A stretch of DNA of 64,000 nt, taken from Vibrio sp. 10N.286.49.B3. GTDB lineage: Bacteria > Pseudomonadota > Gammaproteobacteria > Enterobacterales > Vibrionaceae. The position numbers were made by a program, and so were the translations under genes. The notes beneath the pieces were generated by a model. It worked only from the letters and a program-made list of their open reading frames with translations, was not told the DNA's origin and made no database searches. Below are positions 44,247-53,625 of the stretch, in pieces (position 1 is the first letter of the stretch; every line of letters begins with the position of its first letter). Where the stretch lies: the NCBI RefSeq assembly GCF_002873395.1, contig NZ_MCUV01000034.1, positions 29,070 through 93,069 of the forward strand. Direction: 5' to 3'.

Positions 44247-46946
44247 TTAGAGTGATTCTCTGCCTTGGGAAAGATCAAGTACCATATCAGCGGTACCATC
44301 TTCAAAATCAATAGTTAATTCAAAACCCATTTTTTGTGCGAGCATAAGCATGCCGCGATTCGTGGGCATTGTCATACCAGATATTTTACCTGTTCCTTTT
44401 TGCTTACAGTAATCGATAATCTTACCCATAAGGATTTGACCAAGCCCGATCCCCTTAAGATCGGAACTGATCAAAATAGCAAACTCAGCATCGCTGTTAT
44501 CATGATTGATCAAAGCGCGAGATACGCCAATTATTCGTGGCTTACTGGCGATCATTTCTACCGCAACAAAAGCCATCTCTCGATCGTAATCAATCTGCGT
44601 AAAGTTGGCTAATGCCTCATGATTGAACTCACCCACATCACTAAAGAACCGCTTATAGAGATCGTCTTTAGAAATATTGTTAATGAAATCAGCATGTAGA
44701 GGCTCATCTTCTGGAAGTATTGGCCTTAATAAGCAAGTGATGTCATTTCTCAATTGAATGACCTGTTCTAATTCAGCTGGGTAAGGCCGAATCGCTAAAC
44801 GAGATTGAGGATCTTTGCTATAAGCTTTGAGTGTAAGACTTGCATCAAGTACAGTGAATGTATCACCGTTAATAAGTAGTGGGTGGATATCAAACTCGTC
44901 AATCTCTGGGCAGCTGATCACCATGTGAGATATTTTAACTAAAAGTTCCGAGAGCCCTTTAACATTCATAAGACTCGGTGACTTTTGTAAGCGAATCTTA
45001 TTATTTTTTATTGCATTAGTGATGAGATAGCGTGCTAACGTCATATTTAATGGCGGTAAAGCAGCGACCGCATCTTGCGCTTCGTCCCACTCAGATCCTC
45101 CTTGACCAATCAAGATCACAGGACCAAAAACTAGATCATTTTTCACTTTAATTCGAATTTCAACGCTACCTGCAAGCTTTGCCATGCCTTGTACCAATAA
45201 GCCATCAATATGAGCTTGAGGGTAGGTGAGCTGAACTCGATCTAAAATAGATTGTGCAGCACTGGCCACTTCATCGCTATTGCGTAAGTTGAGCATAACA
45301 CCTTGGATATCAGATTTGTGCTCGATATCTGTAGAGCGTAATTTCACAGCAACAGGGTAACCAATTTTTTTTGCAATATGAATGGCTTCACTTTGATCGA
45401 TGGCTATCCAAGTAGGGAGAACATCAAAGTGAAAATAGCCTAGGAAGTGACTGATTTGATGTATATCTAGTAGCACTGTGTTTTTGTACAGTGTCTGCGT
45501 TTTTGTCCACTTTTGTGCTTTTTCTAGACAAGATTTATCAATTTGTTCATAAGTTGTTGGTGTTTCCATCAACTGTTTTTGATTACGCCTGTACTCGACA
45601 AGATGCATGAAGGCAATAACAGCACTTTCAGGGGTTCTATAGGTTGGTATTCCTGCATGAGTAAATAGGTCTCTTGCTGGCTTAGCCGTTAATTCTCCGC
45701 TCCAGTTCGTTAATAAGTTAAATCGTTGCCGGCGAGGGTGCTTTGTTATCGTTTCAATAATGGCTTTAGCTGTTTGCTTAGAGTGAGCAATAGCTGAAGG
45801 GCTATGCATAATTAAAATAGCATCGGTATCATCACTATCAAGCAGAATATTTAATGCTTTGATGTAGCGCGTTTGGTCAGCATCGCCAACCAGATCGATA
45901 GGATTGGTTTTTGACCAACTCATAGGTAAGACGTGATCGAGCTTATTGATTGTCTTTTGGCTAAGTGTTGCTAATTTGCCATTTTGCTTTAGTAGAGTAT
46001 CAACAGCCATAATCGCAGGACCACCGCCATTAGTTATAATAGCAAGGCGTTCACCGCGTAAAGGTTGTGAATGGGTAAGCGTTTCAACAGCTGCAAAGAG
46101 TTCATGACTATTCTTAACTCGTAGCATACCGGTACGACGAATCGCAGAGTCGTAAATGATATCTAAGGTGTCATCGCTACCAGTATGGTTTTTTATGACT
46201 TCTTTGCCGGCAGATGTTGTCCCAGCTTTTAATACCAGTATTCGCCTATTTCTTGAAGCGGCACGTGCTGCCGACATAAACCGGCGAGCATTTTTAATAC
46301 TATCCACATAGAGTAAAATGGCATCGGTATGCCTATCAGTACAAAGCGTATCAAGTAGCTCTGCAAAATCGATATCATAGGAATTACCGATAGAAATAAA
46401 TGCTGAGAAGCCTATATTTTTATCATTGGCCCAATCAAGAATGGTTGTACACACAGCAGCGGATTGAGAGATAAAGGCAATTTTTCCTTTTAACGCATTA
46501 ATGGGTGAAAATGAAGCGTTAAAGTTTATCCAAGGTAGAATGATACCTAAGCTATTAGGACCAAGTATTCTGATCGAATGTTCTTTTGCAATTTTAGAGC
46601 AATGTTCAATGATTGAAGTTCCTTCGTCATCTATTACCCCCATGTCTGAAGATAAGATAACGACCATCTTTATCCCTTTCGCTGCGATCGATTTAAAAAC
46701 ATCAAGATTGCGTGATGAGTGGGTGCATAACACCGCGATGTCAGGCACCAAAGGTAAACTTTCAATACTAGGATACGCCAATACACCACAAACCGCGGCA
46801 TACTTTGGAGTGACAGGCATGATGGCACCATTGAACCCTGCTTGCAGCAGATTCTTCATTACCACATATCCGGCCCGATCATCTCGGGTCGACGCACCAA
46901 TAACAGCAACCGATTTCGGTTTTAATAAAAGGTTTAATCGATCCAT
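44247..46946 (-). CDS. patZ: protein lysine acetyltransferase PatZ (Pka/YfiQ; acyl-CoA-synthetase-like plus GNAT)
   Basis: An 899-residue protein. The N-terminal two-thirds resembles ADP-forming acyl-CoA synthetases: CoA-binding SVAVIGASTRDDRAG, GPNSLGII, and an ATP-grasp region with YPVAVKLRSTDIEHKSDIQGV. The C-terminal part (about 740-890) is a GNAT acetyltransferase with ILISSDLKGIGLGQILM as the acetyl-CoA loop. Members acetylate lysines of proteins such as acetyl-CoA synthetase. The size is close to E. coli PatZ (886). It is a single gene. Confidence 0.93.
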   Translation of the reverse strand: MDRLNLLLKPKSVAVIGASTRDDRAGYVVMKNLLQAGFNGAIMPVTPKYAAVCGVLAYPSIESLPLVPDIAVLCTHSSRNLDVFKSIAAKGIKMVVILSSDMGVIDDEGTSIIEHCSKIAKEHSIRILGPNSLGIILPWINFNASFSPINALKGKIAFISQSAAVCTTILDWANDKNIGFSAFISIGNSYDIDFAELLDTLCTDRHTDAILLYVDSIKNARRFMSAARAASRNRRILVLKAGTTSAGKEVIKNHTGSDDTLDIIYDSAIRRTGMLRVKNSHELFAAVETLTHSQPLRGERLAIITNGGGPAIMAVDTLLKQNGKLATLSQKTINKLDHVLPMSWSKTNPIDLVGDADQTRYIKALNILLDSDDTDAILIMHSPSAIAHSKQTAKAIIETITKHPRRQRFNLLTNWSGELTAKPARDLFTHAGIPTYRTPESAVIAFMHLVEYRRNQKQLMETPTTYEQIDKSCLEKAQKWTKTQTLYKNTVLLDIHQISHFLGYFHFDVLPTWIAIDQSEAIHIAKKIGYPVAVKLRSTDIEHKSDIQGVMLNLRNSDEVASAAQSILDRVQLTYPQAHIDGLLVQGMAKLAGSVEIRIKVKNDLVFGPVILIGQGGSEWDEAQDAVAALPPLNMTLARYLITNAIKNNKIRLQKSPSLMNVKGLSELLVKISHMVISCPEIDEFDIHPLLINGDTFTVLDASLTLKAYSKDPQSRLAIRPYPAELEQVIQLRNDITCLLRPILPEDEPLHADFINNISKDDLYKRFFSDVGEFNHEALANFTQIDYDREMAFVAVEMIASKPRIIGVSRALINHDNSDAEFAILISSDLKGIGLGQILMGKIIDYCKQKGTGKISGMTMPTNRGMLMLAQKMGFELTIDFEDGTADMVLDLSQGRESL

Positions 46947-47164
46947 GTTTACGCCTCCTCATCATCATTCTGCAACAATAGTAGCTTAAAAGGTTGATAG
47001 TGATGGTTGGCAAGGCAATACTATGAACGATGGATCTCGTTTATGAAATGACAATGTGTATGAGTTCACATTATTAGACTATATTTGTTTGATTGAAACT
47101 TGATTATCTGTTCAGTGAACGGCATCATTTGAAGTAATTAATTTATAAGGCATTTGTATACTCC

Positions 47165-47713
47165 ATGAAAAAAATAGCGATAGTTAGTTTATCTATGTTG
47201 TTATCAGCATGTGTTTCGAAAACATACACAACAGATATTACTTCTGAGAGTCATAGGGAGGAATATCAGTCAACACCTTCTGTGGTTTCTGCTCCAGTTA
47301 ATAATAAGGTCCAAGAAGATACTAATACAAAAGTTGCCCAATTAGAGCCTGTTGCTCAGTCGTCATCAGTAAAAGAAACAAAGCCGAAAGCCAGCATTGC
47401 TGCATCAACTGAAAAGCAAAATTCACAGCAGCGTTATGGCTATACATTGCAAGTGGTCGCGGTAGGAACAGAGAGTAAAGCCAATCAATTTAATCAAATG
47501 TTACCTCAGCAAGGTCAACCTATCTGGGAAAACTATAAAATGGTCAATGGGACTAAATGGTATACAATTTTATACGGTGATTATGCAACACATGAAGAAG
47601 CTAAAAGAGCTATTGCGACTTTACCAGCTAATTTCCAAGCACTGAAACCATTCGTTAAAAGTATTGATAGCATTAAAAAGTCAGAGTTTCCGTCATTAAA
47701 AAAGTTAAATTAA
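47165..47713 (+). CDS. SPOR-domain lipoprotein
   Basis: A 182-residue lipoprotein. The signal peptide ends LLSAC (Cys16), followed by a flexible Ser/Thr/Gln-rich linker (about 20-95) and a C-terminal SPOR domain (about 97-175: YTLQVVAVGTESKANQF, then TKWYTILYGDYATHEEAKRA). SPOR domains bind denuded peptidoglycan at division sites. The domain and the linker suggest an envelope or septal role, but the specific function is unknown. It precedes ddl, another wall gene, with its own spacer. Confidence 0.9.
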   Translation: MKKIAIVSLSMLLSACVSKTYTTDITSESHREEYQSTPSVVSAPVNNKVQEDTNTKVAQLEPVAQSSSVKETKPKASIAASTEKQNSQQRYGYTLQVVAVGTESKANQFNQMLPQQGQPIWENYKMVNGTKWYTILYGDYATHEEAKRAIATLPANFQALKPFVKSIDSIKKSEFPSLKKLN

Positions 47714-47894
47714 TTTAGAGTGGAGTTATCCAAATAGACTGGTTAACTCTTGTCTAGTTTTAGCTCTACTATTGGGTAATAACTCAGCAAGTAGTGACGT
47801 GGTCGTTTCTTTTTATCGTTAAATTACTGCTAAACAAGCAAGCAATTGTTATTATGTACATTACTACTTAATATGCTTTATGGATTGACCTTTC

Positions 47895-48890
47895 ATGACA
47901 AATACAACCATTCTTCTACTATGTGGAGGTGGCTCATCAGAACACGAAGTGTCTCTTGTATCCGCCAATTACTTACAGTTGCAACTTGAAAAAACGGCTG
48001 ACTTCTCAGTTATTCGTGTTGAGATGCAAAAAGATGGCTGGTTTACAGAAAATGGCACGAGTGTTTATCTTGATATTCATAATGCTTCACTATGTGGTCT
48101 AGAAAAAGCAGAGAAAATAGATTTTATTGTTCCTTGTATTCATGGTTTTCCTGGTGAAACGGGCGATATCCAGTCCATGTTTGAGCTAGCCAATATTCCT
48201 TATTTAGGTTGTGGACCAGAAGCAAGTAGTAATAGCTTTAATAAAATTACTTCAAAGCTTTGGTATGATGCGCTTGGTATTCCGAATACACCTTATCTAT
48301 TTCTATCGTCTAATAATGAACAGGAATATCAGCAAGCTGGTCAAGCATTTGATGAGTGGGGAAGTCTCTTTATCAAAGCGGCAAGACAAGGGTCTTCAGT
48401 TGGTTGTTACAGTGTCACTAATAAATCGGAACTGGTTGATTCGATTAAAAAAGCATTCACCTTTTCAGATCAAGTGCTTATTGAGCAATCAGTTAAACCC
48501 AGAGAGCTTGAGGTTGCAGCTTATGAGCTTAATGGCGAGCTCTATATCACTAAACCTGGTGAAGTTATTGCGCCAGATGGTGTTTTTTATACCTATGAAG
48601 AAAAATACAGCACAGATAGTCATTCGTTAACAAAAATTGAAGCGAGTGACTTGACTGATGAGCAGCAAGATAAAATTCAATCGTATGCGCGCAAAGTATT
48701 TACGCAAATGAAGTTACGTCACCTTTCTCGAATCGACTTCTTCTTAACTGATACGAATGACATTTACTTGAATGAAGTTAATACATTCCCAGGCATGACA
48801 CCTATTTCTATGTTTCCTAAAATGTTAGAGCATAATGGGCATACATTTAGTGCTTTCTTAGAGTGCTGTATTAAGCAAGAGTTAAAATAA
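47895..48890 (+). CDS. ddl: D-alanine--D-alanine ligase
   Basis: A 331-residue ATP-grasp ligase. It begins ILLLCGGGSSEHEVSLVSA, the characteristic substrate-binding strand, then HGFPGETGDIQSMFELANIPYLGCG, ATP-grasp residues in KAARQGSSVGC and the metal site EVNTFPGMT. It makes the D-Ala-D-Ala dipeptide of peptidoglycan in the cytoplasm. It stands alone rather than in the mraZ-ftsZ cluster, so it is probably the DdlA-type copy. Confidence 0.95.
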   Translation: MTNTTILLLCGGGSSEHEVSLVSANYLQLQLEKTADFSVIRVEMQKDGWFTENGTSVYLDIHNASLCGLEKAEKIDFIVPCIHGFPGETGDIQSMFELANIPYLGCGPEASSNSFNKITSKLWYDALGIPNTPYLFLSSNNEQEYQQAGQAFDEWGSLFIKAARQGSSVGCYSVTNKSELVDSIKKAFTFSDQVLIEQSVKPRELEVAAYELNGELYITKPGEVIAPDGVFYTYEEKYSTDSHSLTKIEASDLTDEQQDKIQSYARKVFTQMKLRHLSRIDFFLTDTNDIYLNEVNTFPGMTPISMFPKMLEHNGHTFSAFLECCIKQELK

Positions 48891-48899
48891 GCTTGTTGC

Positions 48900-49877
48900 T
48901 TACTCCCAGTTCTTAATTCGAATAAACTTAATCTTTTCTTTTTCTGCAGTGTCTGTATTTCCCATATATTGAGCTGGCATTGCAGGGCTTAGCCAACGCC
49001 CAAACTCTTGGATCTCTTTTATCTTCAAGCCTTGGTTTTTCAATTCTTGCACAGCACCCACTCGTGTCGATTGCCCAGAAAATCTAAAGCTATCTGATAA
49101 GTTCAAGCGATCACTTGCACGCCTTAAAATACGATAAATGGATGAATCATCAAGCGGTTGGTGAGATAAATTTTGGTGTCGATCAATAGAGCAAAATAGG
49201 GGACAAAGCCCTTCTTTCGATAGGTTCATATATATTCCCAACCAAACATTCAGACATGCTGTTGCTTCAGTGCTGAGACGGTATTTATTATGACCTACTT
49301 GAATTTGTACGCCTTGATTCGAAGCGGAATAGACATCATTGATAGTCAGCATTTTTAACTCTGAACGTTTAAGCGCACATTCAAACATCACATAATAAAT
49401 GGCGAGATCGCGAATATCAGCGAGTTCATTGGTGGTTGTCATGATCTCTTGCAGTGACTTGAGGTGCGAAGTTGTTAGTGGGATAGCTTGTTTAGCATCA
49501 CCATTTTTTTCAAATCGCAGGCTGATCAGTACTTGTTTGATTTGTCTATGTGCTACAGGGTTAGGTAGAGATAGCAAGGTGTGCATTAGACCAATCGTTA
49601 CACTGTAGCGTTTTATGCTCGCAAACTTACGTTGTTTCGCTTCTGTTTCTAGAAAGCGGCGAACCCCAATAATAGATGCTGGCAGTACAGTAATATGCGC
49701 AGTTTGGCAGAAAGATAGATATCTTAACCAATCAGTTCTTATGGCAAGTAAGCTATTTTTCGAATATTGGTTTTGTGTAAGCGATTGAAATATATCAAGT
49801 GATGGCTCTTTAACTAATAACGCCTTAAATCTCGATATATGTTCAGGATCGGTAATAATTGGGATCTTCTTTCTCAT
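48900..49877 (-). CDS. tyrosine recombinase/integrase-family protein
   Basis: A 325-residue protein with an N-terminal SAM-like core-binding domain (about 20-110) and a C-terminal catalytic domain. The first Arg is in ALKRSEL, the second in SGQSTRVG, then a Trp in FGRWLSP and the nucleophile Tyr in AQYMG nine residues later, exactly the Cre spacing. The usual His of the HxxR motif is Gln. It has ordinary composition and sits ten bases after ddl in convergent orientation, so it may be a long-resident recombinase rather than the integrase of the nearby island. Confidence 0.85.
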   Translation of the reverse strand: MRKKIPIITDPEHISRFKALLVKEPSLDIFQSLTQNQYSKNSLLAIRTDWLRYLSFCQTAHITVLPASIIGVRRFLETEAKQRKFASIKRYSVTIGLMHTLLSLPNPVAHRQIKQVLISLRFEKNGDAKQAIPLTTSHLKSLQEIMTTTNELADIRDLAIYYVMFECALKRSELKMLTINDVYSASNQGVQIQVGHNKYRLSTEATACLNVWLGIYMNLSKEGLCPLFCSIDRHQNLSHQPLDDSSIYRILRRASDRLNLSDSFRFSGQSTRVGAVQELKNQGLKIKEIQEFGRWLSPAMPAQYMGNTDTAEKEKIKFIRIKNWE

Positions 49878-49975
49878 TCTAATGCACTATAACTTAATGG
49901 ATACCTTATATTATACTTGATAGATCACAAAGTATATTTATTATTACTATAAACAAAATAATAAGAATATCTATC

Positions 49976-50344
49976 ATGTCCTTAGCAAATTATCGAGGTT
50001 TTAACCTCAAGACAGTGGGTAGTACAAGCTCAGTATGGCAAGTTCGAATAAAGGAGCAAGTCTTACAGGGAAATTTAGCCGCTGTGAAAAAAAGCATTGA
50101 TTGGTGGTGCGATACTGCATCATTAGTGCACCCAAAAGAATTTTCGACCTTAAGCCCAAAAACTCAAGGTCCAGGTACAACAGAAATCTTTAACGGTTTT
50201 ACACTTAAAAATGACACTGGTGAAGTAAATAGCTGGTATTGTATGTTCAATGGTCGTTTAATTAAAGGCGGCAAAGGTGCAATCCAGAAACACATTGAAG
50301 CATACTTAATTGCGAAGAAAAAAGCAGAACAGGTGAAAAAATAA
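49976..50344 (+). CDS. DUF3319-like small protein
   Basis: A 122-residue protein with two similar halves: YRGFNLKTV...WQVRIKEQVLQGNLAAVKKSIDWW and FNGFTLKND...WYCMFNGRLIKGGKGAIQKHIEAY. It appears to be an internal duplication of a beta-beta-helix unit. It resembles DUF3319 of vibrios from memory. No catalytic motif is seen. It is two bases upstream of yciH and surely co-transcribed with it. Confidence 0.82.
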   Translation: MSLANYRGFNLKTVGSTSSVWQVRIKEQVLQGNLAAVKKSIDWWCDTASLVHPKEFSTLSPKTQGPGTTEIFNGFTLKNDTGEVNSWYCMFNGRLIKGGKGAIQKHIEAYLIAKKKAEQVKK

Positions 50345-50346
50345 TT

Positions 50347-50658
50347 ATGAGTCTTGTCTATTCAACAGATATCGGTCGTATCAAACAAGAAGAAGTTAAA
50401 GTTGAGCGTCCTAAAGGCGACGGTATTGTTCGCATTCAACGTGAAACCAAAGGCCGTAAAGGTAAAGGTGTTTCTGTTGTAAAAGGTCTGGATCTTGATG
50501 ATGCACCGTTAAAGTTATTAGCGGCTGAGCTTAAAAAAGTATGTGGCTGTGGCGGTGCAGTTAAAGATGGCAATATTGAAATTCAAGGTGATGCTCGTGA
50601 TAAGATCAAGGCTCACTTAGAAAAGAAAGGTCATACCGTAAAACTGGCTGGCGGTTGA
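50347..50658 (+). CDS. yciH: SUI1-family translation factor YciH
   Basis: A 103-residue protein with an SUI1/eIF1 fold: VRIQRETKGRKGKGVSVVKGL, then LKKVCGCGGAVKDGNIEIQGD and the closing HLEKKGHTVKLAGG. In E. coli YciH influences start-codon fidelity and represses translation during stress. It is the last core-type gene before the accessory island. Confidence 0.95.
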   Translation: MSLVYSTDIGRIKQEEVKVERPKGDGIVRIQRETKGRKGKGVSVVKGLDLDDAPLKLLAAELKKVCGCGGAVKDGNIEIQGDARDKIKAHLEKKGHTVKLAGG

Positions 50659-50721
50659 TCTATTGCAGTAATTGCTGTTAGTAACGCTAATGATTATAAA
50701 CTTAATCGACTGGAATGAATA

Positions 50722-50868
50722 ATGACAAAGATTAGGTTTATAGTTATTAGCTATTTTATGGTAAATACAATTATGTTTAATGCATTATTAAGTGACACTG
50801 TGACAGGTATGAATTTTGCGAACATACACCAGAGAGAGAAGAGCAGTGTTGGCTACATTAGGAATTAA
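50722..50868 (+). CDS. possible 48-residue small membrane protein
   Basis: An ORF starting MTKIRFIVISYFMVNTIMF, with a hydrophobic N-terminal segment of about 20 residues and a polar tail. It lies 64 bases after yciH. The ribosome site is weak (TGGAATGAAT). It may be chance in AT-rich DNA, but the signal-like N-terminus makes it worth recording. Confidence 0.25.
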   Translation: MTKIRFIVISYFMVNTIMFNALLSDTVTGMNFANIHQREKSSVGYIRN

Positions 50869-50920
50869 GCACCTATTTCCTACTAACACTCAACCGTATT
50901 TAACTTCTAAACGATAAGAA

Positions 50921-51075
50921 TCACTTCATGTAGAGAAAACTCTATCAAGTTATTGTTTTTTAGATAGTTACCTACTTCTTATTGATGTATCACTTCATGA
51001 AGTTCAGAAAATGTAGTCTAGATACGATAACTTAGTCTACTTTTCTACCTTTCGGTGAAGTATTACTTCATGAAC
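50921..51075 (+). repeat. three copies of a T(C/T)ACTTCATG repeat spaced about 70 bases
   Basis: Copies begin at about 50921, 50990 and 51063. The second contains ACTTCATGAAGT (50992-51003), a perfect 12-base palindrome; the third has ten bases of it and the first eight. Short similarity continues upstream of copies two and three (a CTAC-TTC block). The spacing is nearly constant. They may be operators or iteron-like sites; no gene lies between them. Confidence 0.5.
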
Positions 51076-51128
51076 TGACAAAAGACACTACTGTTCATTG
51101 TAGTTAGCAAGGGACTTTATTGCGTAAT

Positions 51129-51405
51129 TTAGTTAGAGATAGTCGCCTTGTTTTGTGTTTTTCTCCCAATACAACAAGTTTCTGGCATACCTAACCCAGT
51201 AAGTTTCTGGAATTCTTTTGTCACCGCGTAAGTTCTACCCACCTGTCCATTTTTATTTCTTAAACCTAAATGACGCTCAAGCAACAACTTAACTCGATAC
51301 GTCGCTCTTTCCAATAGTTATTCCAGCCGTATAACTGTTGGCTATATCGAAGGTGATCACGCTCCCAGAAGGCTGTGCCTGCTCTTGGAGGAACAAGCGC
51401 AACGA
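51129..51405 (-). pseudogene. IS5-family transposase relic, C-terminal part
   Basis: On the minus strand one frame gives VPPRAGTAFWERDHLR...LYGWNNYWKERR. After a frameshift, another frame gives YRVKLLLERHLGLRNKNGQVG...KLTGLGMPETC. Together they match the end of IS5-group DDE transposases (IPPR-G-A-WE..., YRVKQLLGG-LSLRNYNAQVGE, KLTGLGMPE). No full-length gene or terminal repeats are present, so it is a decayed fragment. Confidence 0.75.
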
Positions 51406-51412
51406 TTCAGGT

Positions 51413-51515
51413 CATAAATCTAGAGGACTAATAGTCATATAGCTATTGATTCGACAGGCCTTAAAGCCTGTGGTGAGGGGAGTGCAAAGTGAAAAAGCAT
51501 GCAAATTATAAACAA
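51413..51515 (+). pseudogene. IS5-family transposase relic, central part, opposite strand
   Basis: The plus strand encodes IDSTGLKACGEGSAK (51445-51489) before a stop, which matches the catalytic IDSTGLKVYGEGEWK block of IS5-group transposases. It is oriented opposite to the adjacent C-terminal relic, so two copies met head to head or one element was partly inverted. Confidence 0.65.
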
Positions 51516-51951
51516 AGTCATAGAATTAGATATGCCAGTTAGAAACTAACAGCTAGTCATATATGGCATCGTTGCTCTCAATGCTGATTTGATCAACAAA
51601 GCCAGCCAACACTAACGATAAATACAGAAGCCCAGTTAGTCGCTACTTAGGTTTATCTGAGATGGCAAATGGCCAAAAGAGCACCTTCGATGCATACTTA
51701 CTCAACCCATTTATTATAAAAACACTTATATTACAGTTTCTTATATCGAGATCTGCGAGTAATAAAAGAAAGCCGCTTATCTGGGGATTCGGAAGCGCAT
51801 GTATTTTCAATTGAAGGCTGATGTAACTGTTCACATTTGCTTAGTTTATTAGGTGATTAGAAAAAGGATTTAGGTTAACCTGTTATCAGATATGTGCGTG
51901 CTTGCACTAATAAGCTGTTAGCTTCTACTCATAATTATTCAATAGGTTGAA
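51516..51951 (+). other. non-coding spacer before the Septu-like genes
   Basis: About 435 AT-rich bases without a convincing gene. A 63-codon minus-strand frame (51643-51834) has no ribosome site or recognisable motif. The last 100 bases presumably carry the promoter of the ATPase gene, but no clear -35/-10 pair stands out. Confidence 0.4.
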
Positions 51952-53625
51952 ATGGATTTATATTTTTCAAAAACACTCAAAATCGATTCCTACGATGGCT
52001 TTCATTTAATTCAAGATCACGTAGGCACCAATCATAGTGCTCCATGGGATGATTGGGATTTCACTGTTAAATTTAAGTTATATTATGTTAATAAGGGCGA
52101 AAGGCAAAATTTAGGCTTTTTGAGATTACTGGTTAACGGAAATAAAGATACTTCTAAATTTTTCGTCAATAATGGTGAGGAAAAAGAAAAAAACATTTAT
52201 CGAATAAACGATACTTTTGATTCGACAAAAGCAGTCTCACTTCCATTGGATATTGACTTTTACCATAAACTTAATAAGTTGCTATCGACTAATGTACAGA
52301 TAGAACTAATATTATCATTAGTTTGTGATGCTAGTTATTTTTATAGTGAAATTGATACATTTAGAGAATGGGATGGCTTTAGTGGTTGCTTAATGAGAGA
52401 AGGAAGTAGCTCCGAAGCTATACTGAGAAAGGGTCATCAAATAGCAATCGGTCGTTACTCTCCGCAAGAATCTTTCACAATTGATATTAATGTTTCTTCA
52501 GAATCAATTGATCCAATTCAGTTCTACTTTGACAATAATAGAGATGTTGGAAAAACGAATATAAATTTATTAACTGGTAAAAATGGGGTTGGGAAATCTT
52601 TTCTTTTAAATGAAATCAGTGAAATTGTCACAGGGCTTCAGGAGATAGGCGACAAGTGGCCATATTTTCACAAACTCATCATGGTTGCATATTCTCCTTT
52701 TGAAGATTTTTTAACTAAAGATGAATTACTTGATAAGTTAGATAAGAAATACTCAAATAAAAAAAAGAGAAGAAAATCTAATACACCAGCAAGAAGACGG
52801 TTGAATGTTAACGAATATGCTTATGTGGGATTTAGAAATATAAATGGTAATTTCAATATTAATTGGCCTAAATTTCATAGTGTAGAATCACTTATAAAAA
52901 TATTGAAGTTTGATAAGGAAAATAATTGGTGGGAAGAACGAGGGCGATTCGAAGTACTTAAAGAAACTTTGAATCTATGCGTTGATTTTGAAAGTATTGC
53001 TATAAAATCGAAAAATAGCGGAGAGTTAATACCAATAGAGTCGGTATCGACTAAAAGTATAGATATTTTACTAAATGAAGCCTCCAAAGAAGAAGGTCTT
53101 TACTTCATAAAAAACAAAAAAGCTTTAAGCCTTAGTTCAGGTCAGAAAATATACTCTTATATGATCCCTGCTATTGTTGCGGAGATTGAAAATGAAAGCT
53201 TGATTATACTTGATGAGCCTGAATTATATTTACATCCACATTTGGAAGTAGGGTTAATAAATATGATGAAGTATCTTCTGGAAGAAACATCTTCATATTC
53301 TATAATTGCAACTCATTCTGCTATTTTGACAAGAGAAGTTGAAAGACGTGGGGTGAAAATCCTCCGTAAAGATGGAACTAAGACAATAGTAGATAGCCCT
53401 AGTTTTGAAACATACGGGGAAACGTTGGATACGATTATAGGTGAAGTGTTTGACGACTATGTTACAGAAAAGCCTTTTCAGTCAAATCTTGATCACTTTA
53501 TTGAGAAAGCTGATAACATTAAAGACATACTTGATGAAGTAGGCCCTACTGTTGGGGATGAAGCACTTGCCTATATAATATCTAAAACTTCAGATGATTC
53601 TGAATACATAGTAGAGAATGAATAA
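51952..53625 (+). CDS. ptuA: Septu-like anti-phage ATPase (PtuA-type)
   Basis: A 557-residue SMC/ABC-like ATPase. Walker A GKNGVGKS is at residues 209-216. A LSLSSGQK-type signature lies near 397, then Walker B LIILDEPELYLHP (about 417-429) and SIIATHSAILTRE with the switch His. Some 200 residues of mainly beta structure precede the ATPase. It is followed one base later by an HNH nuclease gene, the arrangement of Septu, where PtuA senses or binds nucleic acid and controls PtuB. Codon use is more AT-rich than the core genes. Other ATPase/HNH defence pairs remain possible. Confidence 0.78.
   Translation: MDLYFSKTLKIDSYDGFHLIQDHVGTNHSAPWDDWDFTVKFKLYYVNKGERQNLGFLRLLVNGNKDTSKFFVNNGEEKEKNIYRINDTFDSTKAVSLPLDIDFYHKLNKLLSTNVQIELILSLVCDASYFYSEIDTFREWDGFSGCLMREGSSSEAILRKGHQIAIGRYSPQESFTIDINVSSESIDPIQFYFDNNRDVGKTNINLLTGKNGVGKSFLLNEISEIVTGLQEIGDKWPYFHKLIMVAYSPFEDFLTKDELLDKLDKKYSNKKKRRKSNTPARRRLNVNEYAYVGFRNINGNFNINWPKFHSVESLIKILKFDKENNWWEERGRFEVLKETLNLCVDFESIAIKSKNSGELIPIESVSTKSIDILLNEASKEEGLYFIKNKKALSLSSGQKIYSYMIPAIVAEIENESLIILDEPELYLHPHLEVGLINMMKYLLEETSSYSIIATHSAILTREVERRGVKILRKDGTKTIVDSPSFETYGETLDTIIGEVFDDYVTEKPFQSNLDHFIEKADNIKDILDEVGPTVGDEALAYIISKTSDDSEYIVENE

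Noticed and set aside
47725..47760. Possible terminator after the SPOR lipoprotein gene (GAGTTA/TAACTC)
   Set aside because: Only a 6-bp stem with a long loop and no T-tract directly after it.
48900..49877. Recombinase as integrase of the defence island
   Set aside because: Two core genes (DUF3319-like and yciH) lie between it and the island, no attachment repeats were seen, and its composition is core-like. The link is possible but unsupported.
50921..51075. Possible CRISPR array
   Set aside because: Only three short repeats of 9-12 bases with imperfect match and spacers of about 60 bases; no cas genes nearby.
51643..51834. 63-codon minus-strand ORF before the Septu-like genes
   Set aside because: No ribosome site, no recognisable motif, AT-driven composition; treated as chance.
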